In this document: positions 1-12,496 of the stretch, piece after piece | Numbering within the stretch: the stretch's first letter is position 1 | How the letters are laid out: each line of letters begins with the position of its first letter | Assembly (NCBI GenBank): GCA_040954595.2 | Contig: CM082578.2 | Span: 7,812,001 to 7,876,000 of the forward strand | Length of the DNA stretch: 64,000 nt | DNA from: Balanoglossus misakiensis | Taxonomy: Eukaryota > Hemichordata | Direction of reading: 5' to 3' | The notes under the pieces: generated by a model | Seen by the model: only the letters and a program-made list of their open reading frames with translations | Databases searched by the model: none | What the model was told of the DNA's origin: nothing | Made by a program: the position numbers and the translations under genes

Positions 1-53
1 CATGTCAGTCATTGTGGAATGTAATGCAAGTTAAAATATTTATTTCTATTTAG

Positions 54-3000
54 ATGCTCTATAGTCTCCAACTGTACCAGAGCATATGAATTGTCAAGAT
101 GGCTTCATAGCTTCAACAACAGCTTGTGTGTGGAAATAGCATCGATTGAACCTGAAGAGGGTATACCAGTCAATGTCACTCACCGGGTAAGAAAGTGAAA
201 ATACAGATAAACAGTTTTGAAAGATGCTATACCTGCTCTGCATGGTGGGTATAATCTTGATGTGTGGTAGCATATACATGATTGTTGTTACAACAACATA
301 CACTATTTTATAACTAGTAGTGTACAATGTATATAATATTTGGTGCGGGGCAACATCTGTACCATAATGGTACATACGTGTATAAGTTCATGTCATGATA
401 TGATCCATATAGCATATATTCACCTGGTGTCCATTTTGGTATGATTTCTTATGTCTAGATGTTTTCTCAAGCATATTTTAACAGTGGCTTTGGCTAGAAT
501 GACTCTATCCACCCTTAGTTTCTTGTGTTTTCTTGTAAATCAGTCGATCCCTTTGGGACTAGGTCATTGACAATGACTTATAAATTTCCATCATGGCATA
601 TGGGCTTACATGCATGTACATGTGCATCTTTCTGTTTTGAAGATTATACTGAATATGATAGAGTTACCAGAAGTAGACGATGGAAATGTCTATAGTTGCA
701 ACTATGATGGTTATTTCAATACAACTGGGGAGAAAGATGGCTTGAAGTTAAAATGTGACACACCACCTCTGGAGAATCGACCCGAAATACCAGCTGGAGA
801 AGGTGAGGTTGACTGCTATGACTAATATTATATAATTCAACCTACAAAACCACATAACCACCCACCTGACCAACCTATCTAAACACCAACCAATCAACAT
901 CATTTGATAATTGCTGTCTCTGGAGAGACTTGCCTCTTTTAACATCAATGTACTTATCTTAACTAATATTCATTTGTTGAAATGATATTTGCATCACGCA
1001 GTAAAATCCATTCGTTATCATATTGGAACCATGACCATACACTTTCCCAATCAGCAAACTTCAAATTCATGTTGATTTCTATATTTGTCTGTATTTACAA
1101 AATATATATTACAAGTGTAGACGACATACACACATCTAGAATCTGTCATTTAGAATTTTGCTTATATTATAGAAAGTTCATTTCACACTTGTTCATGCAT
1201 GAAGAAAACTGTGTCTTCTTTATTCCAAAAACCTCAAAAATCAAGTGTGCGTGAGGATGCAAGACAAAGAAGTTATTTCCTGTGGCCTTCTCTGTTTTTC
1301 AGATCATGTGACCATTCAACTATATGTCAGAAGCAGTGAAACAGACATAGATTTTGTGAACAAAGATTTTCACTTTTATGACTGTTCTGTACATAAGTCG
1401 TAAGTCCTCCTTTTTCATTACCTTTTTTCAGCAAAATGGTTAGCCTAGCTGTCATATTAAATTTTGCATGTATGTACTGCAGAAGATTAAATTAAATGTA
1501 TGAATAAAATAAGGTTTTAAAACATATGAAACATGTCTTGACACAACCACCAAAATCATATTACAACTTTTATGAATTTTCTCATCAGATGTTCTGCATG
1601 TGTGACTAGTAATTGGGCGTGTAATTGGTGTGTCTATGAAAACAGGTGTACTCACTATCTGGACAGTTGTCCACATGATGATTCTGAATCTATTGTGATT
1701 GGTGATAACGTAAGTGTACCAGTACCAAAAATCAAGAGAAATATCATGAGAAGCATGATACCTTTATTAAGTTTTAAATGTACAGTCCTCTATGCAAATT
1801 TAACCATAAGTGTTACAGTGGAAAGTTGAAATAGCCAATCACAGATTTTCAGTGGGTGGCAAACTTGAGAAAAAAACTACATGCCACCATGGTCATTTCA
1901 ACACTGAGACATGTTTTTTGACCATTGTACATAATAATTGTCATAGATACAAAACATTATAAATTGTATATATCATAGGTGCGTTTGAAGACAGTGTCAG
2001 CTAGTGCAAATGTTTGGCCTTTAATTCATGCTTTCTTTGATGTTGTATAGTTGTGCAAAGATTATGCCATGCAGCCTAATAGCATATTTTCATAAAACAA
2101 GAAATCTGTGTCATATTGACCAGTGATGCATGTACTCAGTTTTTAAGCTGTGAATTAGAATTTTTTGTACATCTGTGACCTGTTTAAATAACCCGGTATA
2201 ACCCTGCATAAAATAACTGGTACACATTGGAAATTGCAGCTGGCAGAGGTCTATATAGCTGTAGTCCATTCAAATAAAATGAAAAAACTTCTGGTAGTAT
2301 GCATATGTTTTCCTTTTGTTCTACTTGTATTTATGAAATTGAACTGTGTTTGACTTTCCCTTTTTAACAGAATACGTTTAATGGCACCAGTACCAATATA
2401 ACGGCTCAGTCATACTGTCCTCAACTTGTAAATCATCCTGGAGAAGTACTGATTCCAGTCAGTGTGGATAGAGAGATAAAACTGAATACGTTAAATATCT
2501 ATGACAATCAGGTAAGCACCATTTGTCATTTAATCAGCCAGCATAATAAAGGAAGATGCAAGTGAAGTAATCTGGTGATATTATGTAAAGATATTACGTA
2601 ATTGTATGGTACCTGCAGCTGTTAAATTGAATTTCATTTTGTGTATCAGTAGAAGAATTTTCTCAACAAAAACCGAACTTGGTTGTTAGTTTGTATTTGT
2701 TCATTCGGCAGTACAAGGACAATGAGAGGTCTTTATATACTCATACATGTAAATATGACTGAACGTTAATAGTAATCATAATGTCATCATATACCAGGGA
2801 TATGGAGAATATGAATGTGTTCTGATGGTAGAAGATGGCCCCCAGAGTATCCGAGCAACCAGACACAATGAAACATCAGTGACTTGCAACATGCAAAAGG
2901 TATAATTTAAAAACAGTGTTTCTGTGTGTTGTAAGGACTATTGTATTAGCTAGAATGCAAATGATCTGAAATTTGAAAACATTTTCTGGTTCTGTTCTTT

Positions 3001-6000
3001 ACACATATTTGTTGATTAGTTATCTGTTATGAGAGAGTTGAAAGTTGCTTAGATTTAGATGTACCAGTGTTATAGACTTATAATGTATTATGGATTGACA
3101 AGAATACATTTTTATCTGTGAATACCTGTATACATCATTTCCCAATTATCTTTATATATTTCAATAAAAATAATTATTTAAACTCAACAGTACAACTACC
3201 AAGCTTACCAGCAAGAGATGAATGTAAGATTAACCCTGAAGTGGAATGGCAACTATATCATTGATGACATGCATGGTTTTACAGGTATTAAGCAAAAAGC
3301 ATTTAACAGCCATGGTGTAATTCTTGATCTTGCATATAGTTCCAATATGTTAAATGAATTCCTTTTCCAATGTAAAGATGCAAGTTTATATATTATGTCT
3401 GAACTAAATTTTTATTTCAAATGAACGTTTTTTATCCTCCTTAGTGACATTGTATAATTGTTCAATTGATCGACGTGACTGCAGTGAGTGCCTGTCAAAA
3501 ATCACTACAAGACTTCCATTGAAATGTGGATGGTGCGAAGACTCTGGAGACTGTGAAGTTGAGGAAACTTGTACATCTCAGGAGTGGTGGAATTATACCA
3601 CAACTAACAATTGTGCTCTTCCGAATGTTACTGAGGTATGTATCGTATATGTACCTGCTAATATCACACTTACAATCCAGTTTTACATGGCACATGATAA
3701 AGTTCATTATTTTTTATGCAATCTATGGGCTTACAATTTTCTTGTCCAATGACAGGTGTGGCCTCTATCTGGTCCTTATGAAGGAGGAACAGAAATCATT
3801 ATTAATGGTACAGATTTAGGGAAGAGTATTGATGATATTATCAGTGTAACAGTAGCAGATTTACCCTGTGAATATATGCATCTAGAAGACAGATATGTTG
3901 TGTCAAAAGGGTATGTAATGACCTTTTCAAGACTCTTGTTTTGTAGGAAGTGACTATTTTATTATCAAGATCCTGTTTAATAGCAGTTTGAAGTAGAACT
4001 GCTTTCATGAAATTTTGAAAGTCGACACCATGCACTTTACAGACTGTCATTTAGATGGTTTGGTGTCGTATTTATTACATTGTACTTTGATGTTCACTTT
4101 TGATCACTGTTTTATTGTTCCTATATATCTATTTTTTTGCACAGAATTGAGTGCAATACCAGTGCCAACATAGCACAACATTCAGGTGATGTAAAAGTGA
4201 CTGTTCGAGCCAATGATGGATCATTTCAAGTAACTGAGAATGCCAAACAGTTTACATACAGGGTAAAAGTCTTGTTTGTTGTATATAATGACCTAGACAT
4301 GATCACAATAATGTTTATAATAAAATATGTCATTTGTTTAGCTTGCAGTTCTTATGTTTGTAATTCACTGTGTAAAAAGGGCAGCATTTGAAACTGAATG
4401 TTTCATATTTATAAAATTGTGCACATTTGCATTAAATACATGTATTTCATATGTTTTCTATAATATTTGGACACATTATGTTTCTTTTCATTCTTCTTTA
4501 ATACATGTGACATGAGTCGCTTCTTCATATCTAATAGTTTTATGAATCTAGCATGGATTATTCAAACACTTTTTTCACATGTCAAGTTAATGAGCAAACT
4601 ATCCGAAATAACTAAAACCAGTCGAAATTATGTAATTTATTTTTATATTAGGACCCACGTATTCTTGACTTCACTCCGAAGATTGGACCTAAGTCTGGTG
4701 GGACGATAGTTACCATTACAGGGGATTATGTGGATGCAGGAAGAGAGATCAAGGCATACTTTGGTGGCTTTCCTTGCGACATAGATAGGTCCGACATATT
4801 TTTATTGCATATAGTTTCCATCTTCCAGTTTAATGACGTTTTCAACCATTTTCAGTGTTTTGTTGGTGTAAAATATAACATACATTTTTAACTTTAAAAA
4901 TATTCACTTCATTTTCTATACTAAAAATACTGTAAACATTACTCACATGCTTCCCACCCCAGTGATATATACTATAGTGCATTAAAAATAATTTATTCAT
5001 AAAAGAATCAACATACTGATATAATTAATTAACAATGAATCATAATCTAAAACACCATAAAAAAAAAATACAAGCAACCAAAATGCAAAAAAATACCTGA
5101 GACACACATTTAAAACTTATAACGTTTAGCTGAACAACTCAGTTTTACCATATTTGTTGACAGTTTGGACATTGTCTATTACATGCCAGGTTTTTATGTC
5201 CGGTGAACTTATTGACAATGTTGACAATATTGAAGAGCACATTAATGGTTTGTGTCCTGCGTCATATTCTTAAGTTTATATATTTTCCTGTCAGGATGAA
5301 AGATGTCTTAAACGAAACACAGCTTCTGTGTAACACAACCTCTGCAAATATCACTAATGCTGCCGAAATGACAATGAACTTTGATGGCTCTGTACGAGAT
5401 GCACCTGAAGGCAGAACATTTAAAGTTACAGAGGACCCAACTGTGACATATATTGATCCTTCAGAGAGTATGATGAGGTGAGTCTAACACTTCTCTGGCA
5501 AGCAGAGTACACAACAACATACACTGTATGTGTAGGCATGTTTTTATGTCAGTGAATTTGATTGACCCCGTCATGAAATATTGTGTGGTATTTCGCAGCA
5601 AAATTAACACAGACATCATTGAGTATTATACAGGTTTGACTCTTTTGTGAAAATGTCGATTCTATATATATGACTGCTTAGGTCTCATTAGAAAGCAATG
5701 TACAGACAAAGGCGTTTAAAAAATGAAAATGAGAGGTCCCAATTTCTGTATATTTCCAAAGGAAAATGTGATGACCACATGCACTGTAGAAGTTTGATGT
5801 ATTCTACCAAATGTTGTTTTACACAGTGGTGGGCGTACAATCAATGTCACAGGAACATTCTTCAAGTCCATACAAGAGCCCAGAATGCTGATTACTGCAG
5901 CTGGACAACCATTTGTATCTGTAAGTGCAAATCGAATGTTAAAGTTATGGTATTGAACCACAAATCTGATATGATGTTCCCAAGTACCATAGTCATTTCA

Positions 6001-9000
6001 TCTCTGAAATTGCCAACTAAATTGGCATTTGTTTTGCTCCAATATTAGGTCAATACTTTGTACTTCTGTGTAATGTAATTATAGTGGGATTTCAGTAGTT
6101 AGAAAAAGTTTTTTTTTTAATGAAATTAAAAATTTCGCTTACTGCCTAAATTTGTAAAATAAAGATCCAAGCTAAATTTGTTCTTCTTCTTACATTGTTT
6201 TTGTCAATTCTTTTACAGGATGATCCATGTGTGGTGTTTTCAAATGAGAGGATGCAGTGCATCTCGCCGCCGGTAGAATTACCAGATTCAAGGCGTATAA
6301 GACGACAGACAAATTACACACTAGTAACAGTTGGATTCATCATGGATGCTGTCGTGGAAGTTCTTCGACTTGAAGATTTTGAATTTGAGGTAGCTGTGGA
6401 TCCTGAATACTTCCCGTTTGAGGAAGATGACAATATCAAAATCCATGGAGGAGAACAGCTGGTCATCGAGGTAGTTTTCAGTTCATGTTTTTTAACTATG
6501 TAGATGTTCAATTGAATTGAAAAAATATATATATTTAAGGTTATGTAATTTTTGTAACAAATAATTAAAAAAATGGCATTAAGGTTTAATAGCATTAAAG
6601 TCTTTAACCTCAGTTGTACTAATATCATATTCAAATCACATAATAATTGCATCCTGGTTTAAAGGTCAACAACTCACTGCAGTAAGAGATTGAAGAAATG
6701 ATGTACTAACTGTACATATTTCTTGGCTTCCTATGATCAAAAATTCATGTCTTTATAGTAAGCATATTAAAGTCTTTGAACTGTTTTCACACACCTAGGT
6801 AGCAATAAACTATCTAAAGTACAGAGAATTGGTTATGATCTAAATAAGTTTCTAAATTGGTTACTAGTAATTTGCTCTCCCTGTCTTTATATTGAAGGGT
6901 AAAAACTTAGATTTAGCTTCAACCAAATATGAAGTCTTTGTAACTATTGGACAAGAGAACTGTACAGTCGTAAGTCTCTCAGATGTCCAGCTGAATTGTG
7001 TGCCACCAGAGAAGGCACCAGGTGGTGTAAACATAACAGGGAGTCCAACAGAGAGGAGGCTACCAGAAGTTAGAGTAAGTATGCCATAAGTATACCATGC
7101 AAATTTGAAACAACAATACTGCTTATATGTGATTGTAACTTTATATCAAAAGTATGCTGAGGAGATGGCAACAGTATAAGCCATACAGATGGTGTATTTT
7201 AGGGCATTTGAAAATGAGAAGAAGTACCTTTTCACCTGACGTATGAAAATAATTCCATTCATCATTGTAGGCTTTATTCTTAATTGCAATTGCAGACAAA
7301 TTTATAAAACTACGAACTATACAAGGCATATGCTATGTTGTAATATCAGCTTAGAAGACGATTCCTATGTTTTGAAAGGGTTTGAAAAATTTTGAATACT
7401 GCAATGACACAGTGTTGAAGGTTGTAACATGATTTCCAATTGCAAAAACACAATCCCTATGTGAAGAATTATATGTAACTGGGTGTTTCTTAATCTTCAG
7501 TATTGGAGAAATAATTCCATTCACCACGACACAGTTCCATGGCATTTATTCCGCTAATGATTTATTATTGTTTTTCTTCAAGGTGGAAGTGGGTAACTTG
7601 ATATTCACCATTGGGTATTTGCAATATCCTGAAGAGGGGCCCATTATTCCACTTTCAGTGATAATTGGGATTGCTGCAGCTGCTGGTCTTCTCATCATCG
7701 TCATAATCACAATCTTAATAGTTTTCCAGAGAAGAGTGAAAAGCAAAGACAGAGAATTTCAACGATTGGAGAAGAAGGCAGAACAATTTGAACAAGATGT
7801 GAAAATTGAATGTAAAAGAGGTAAGTAAAAGTAGCGGTATATGGATTTAAAAATCAGATCTCTTCAAGACGTCATGGAAAAGTAGTATGTAATCTTTTGA
7901 GGCATTCACTTTCAGGCACATAACAGGTTCTGATTTGAAGATGATATTTACATTGAAAAAAAAAGAAATTCCCCCTCCCTTAGAAGTGAAATTCTGAATG
8001 ACACATTACCAAATATGAGGGTGTTGGCTTTAAAAATGTGACTCGTAACATTTAGTTGGTGCACAGCAGTACAAAATATGTCTCAATTGCATTTTGACTG
8101 TACCATAAAATACAAACAAACCACCAATCTGTTTTCATCAACTCTACCAAGGATGCAAAATAGAAAATAAAAACGATATTCATTGTAACTTACACAGTTT
8201 TAATATAGCCTTTAACATATTATTCTCACTAGCATTTGCTGAATTACAAACTGATATGTCAAGTGTAACTAAGGATATCCTGGATAGTGGCGTTCCATTC
8301 CTGGACTTTAACAATTATGCTGTCAACATGATGTTTGCTGGACAGAGTGATCATCCTGTGCTGAAAAAGAATGCAGAAGTAAGTTGCAAGAATTCTTTGT
8401 GTATATTGTATTTGCAAATAATTGTCATGGATATACTATGTACTGTAAAATGGGAAATTTTCGCAAATGATATATTTTCGCAAACAGCGCGATAGCCCCA
8501 AAAGACGCAAGCATCCTAAAAGACAATTTACTCACCTAATTGTTGGCCTGTTTTGTTTTGAAATATGACAAACTGAAGACTTTACTGTAGAAAAAGATTG
8601 AGCAAATGTGATTTGGGACTGTTTTATTACTCAACTTTCAACCTCAGTTGTACATCATATTGAAGCACATTCTAATATTTGTACCGTATTTAATTTATTC
8701 TGCAAAAATGTTGTTTTTGTTCTTTTTTTATCATGGTAAAGGAATTTGGACAATTCTTAGGCAGGTAGTAAATGTAAGACTTTTGTTTTCTAGTTTTACA
8801 TTCTGTAAAATGTTTGTTTTATAGATCCCAAGCGGCAGTCATAAGAGAGGATTAGAGGAATTCTACTCTTTACTGGCTAATAAAGCTTTCTGCCTGGTAT
8901 TCATACGCACACTAGAGGAACAGAGAATGACGGTCAAAGACAAGTAAGTGGCCATTACCAGTATGTTATGAAAAGTGTTTTGTGGCATGGGTTTGATTTT

Positions 9001-12000
9001 GTTTGTAATTCAATTAATTTGATTTACTTATTTTATGTTAAGATCTCCTAATGGTTTACTTTGCTGCTCGACTACTTCTTTGTTAATAGAATTGATTTCT
9101 TCTCTGCTATTTTCATAGAGTTAATGTTGGATCTCTGTTGACAATAATTCTTCAAAAAGAGAGGAAGATGTCCTATCTTACCGAGTAAGTATACTGAATG
9201 TTAACAAAAAGTGCAGACACTGTTGTTGACTGGTGATTTACTTTTTACTATCTCATAGAAAAAACTACTAAAAATTTAATGTGAAGATTTAATGAATATG
9301 CCCAACATTTTCATCTTTGTTTTTTGACATGCAGATGGGATGTATTTTTTTTACCAAACTTTTAAGATCTGAAAATGCCCTCATCAGACCCTTATATTAG
9401 CTGCATTATAGAGAATGCCTAAAATAATGCAGAAAGTTGCAAGTAATAAGTAATAAGACTATAAATAATGTACTTTTATTTTTTATAAACAACAGAATAT
9501 TGACGACACTAATTGCACAAGCAGCTGTAGAAGCAGAAGAAGATGATAGGACAAAATCTATGTTGAGGAGGTAAGGTGTAGCTAGAATACTTTTCTTGTA
9601 GATCTTGGCACAGTAATAGGTACGTACTTATTTGCATGTTTAACTACGCTTGTAAGATGACTGGTACATAAATATGAATATGTCTCATTGATTGCTTTGT
9701 TGGCAGAACTGAGTCGATCATGGAGAAGATGTTGACAAACTGGTTTCTTGTCACTCTGTATCCATTTATTAAGGTACATATACTCCTTAAATAGTATATC
9801 ACCTTTTTCAGTTGTGTCTCTTGTATCAAAGAATTATTTTCATGATTGGTTAACACAGATGGGAAGTCTGTTTTGAAGTAGATCACAAGATAAAATTAAG
9901 GTTAATTGTAAACAAAAATGTAACACATGTAAAGCATAATTTGTTCATCCAAGTTAAAATTCACAAGAAAATTGTTTTCAGCTGCATTTTACATTATTTG
10001 TGGAAAGGTTTACCATTGTTTTATGTTCCTAATGTTTATATCTACATGTACTTCCATTGTCTTAATGTCCATTTATCAAGATGCTGTCACAAAAAATTCT
10101 TGCAGATGGTGTAAATGGAATCCTATATCTATTTCAACTCTTTCAGAATTTTCTGCATTCGGCATAACAGAAAAAAGGATAATTTCTCTAGGCAGTAATC
10201 TACACTTTCCTTCATTCTGCCATTTGAATTATGAAATTTCTTCCTTATTTCAGATCTGCGCAGGAGAACCGATCTTCATGTTGTTTAAAGCGATGAAATA
10301 CCAGATTGATAAAGGTCCAATGGATGCCCTTGAAGGCCTGGCAAAGTATTCTTTGACTGATAAATTCCTCTTGAGACACAATTTTGAGCCAGACGTTTTG
10401 GTATGTCAGCAAATTTAGTAGTTTCTGTTGTCTGTAATTTTGTTGACATAATATAACATTTGTCCTCCAATATGAAACAATTGTGTAATGGGGTAAAACT
10501 TTGTTATCACATCAGTATGATGTATTAGAGGGCTTTGCTGCCTTTTAGTGAAACATCTATTTGCTGCAAGTGTTTATCTTGTTGTTTAGTTTCTGTTTGC
10601 TGGTTCTAGAAAAGTGCAAAGTGTTTTTAGTTCATAACAAGACCAGTGTGTTAATGTATGTACCAGTATATGTCTCTGTGTGTGAACGAACATGTGAAAA
10701 CATGTAACTATTGGAAGGATTATATAAAATATTCACATGATAAAAATGCAACATTCATAACTTCTGATAATCATTTTAGTACATTTATACAAACAGGATT
10801 TAACAAGAGCAACTTAGCTGTATCACAGAATTCTGCAATATGATATTTCGTATTTTTTCATCCTACTGGCAGACTGTTAATGTTGTTACCAGTGAAGATG
10901 GTAGATCTGAAGCTCAAGCCAAGATTCTTGATGTAGACACAATTTCCCAGGTGAAAGACAAGCTATTGGATGTCATTTACAAGAATCACGCATATTCAAA
11001 GAGACCCTCAGTGGAAGAAATTGACGTAGGTATGTTCAATTTTTAATATATCACACACAGTTGCCGGACCACACAGTAGTTAAATGAAATGACATGGATG
11101 TTTTATAATGTATTTAACTCAAAAACATTGTACTTTAAAAATACTAGTTTCTCTTTATTCACATAAAACTATCAGCAACCATACAGTGCTGAATCTACTC
11201 TTTGTCAACAAAGCTTGTGTATGTGTAATGGCCATTATTGTCATGTCAAGACTTGAATTTAATTTGCAACTGTAAAAATGCTGACAGTAAAATGAAATTT
11301 GGAATTTTCCCTTTCATTGCTTGAAAGAATGGAGAGGTGGAAGGGAAGGCCAAGGTCGGTTAGTCTTGGAAGATGAGGATATGACTTCAGAAGTAATTGG
11401 ACAGTGGAAAAGACTGAATACAGTAAAGCACTACCAGGTAGGAAGTGTTAATTATATTGCTATTACATAGGTATATGTAATGTGATGCAAGTGGATTGTT
11501 ATGGTAACAAGAAATCAGTGATAAGCTATCAGACCTAGAAGTTGTAGTCAAAATGATGCAAAACTATTTTCATAAATATTTGGTCTTCAAAGTTTATTCT
11601 AAAGATAAAGTCAATGAAAAGCATCTTAAATTTATATTGATAGTATATTTCTAAAATTATAATTATGCATACGAGAAAGAATAGAATATCAATGTGTGTC
11701 TTTGGCTTTGACTTAATTAGAAGACAGAAATTTAAATGCTAAGAAATTATACTTTGTATGTCACTGTGCAGGTACCTGATGGTGCTACTTTGGCACTGGT
11801 TAAGAAGTCAGATATTGCTAATGGTGGTATCCGAACTCCAATCATACCTCCAAGTGAATATGGTAAGTTACAATTGTTTGTCTTATTCTGAAACTCTTTA
11901 GATTTGTGTAATTTTGCTCTGAAAAGACCACAATCGTGCATTTCCATATTTCATATATTATTGGTAAAATATTAACAAATTTTTGTAAATTAAAATGATT

Positions 12001-12452
12001 AATGGAAATATAATTATAATATACTATTTACTTATTTTGATCGAGTGTATATAAGGATAGATAAGTATAGTGTTGCAATACTATTCATATCAATGATTAT
12101 ACCATGAAAATTTGTCATTGTCATATTAAAAAAATTATTGCAGATTTTTACCAATTCCATGATCCTGATGTTGCTCCAGAAGACAACAAAGATGAGCAGA
12201 GTAAAAGAAATGATGATGAAGAAGAAGGGTCAGGAATAAAACGTTGGCATCTTGTGAGTTTTTAATATGTCTTAATGATTCTATCTATGAGATTTGGTGC
12301 AGTAGGTCTTGGTTCAAGTCCTCTATACTAGAAATTGATTATATGCAATGTACATGTTCAACTCAAAACCAAGATACAACACACTAATATATGCATCAGT
12401 GAGAGGTACAAAGTTTCTTTTGCAATATTCTATTCCAATTACACACATACAC

Positions 12453-12496
<44 letters not shown>

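Noticed and set aside
8441-8500. Motif with repeated TTTTCGCAAA in a plexin A intron, as a dispersed repeat
   Set aside because: Looks like a fragment of an interspersed element, but no second clear copy is visible in this window.
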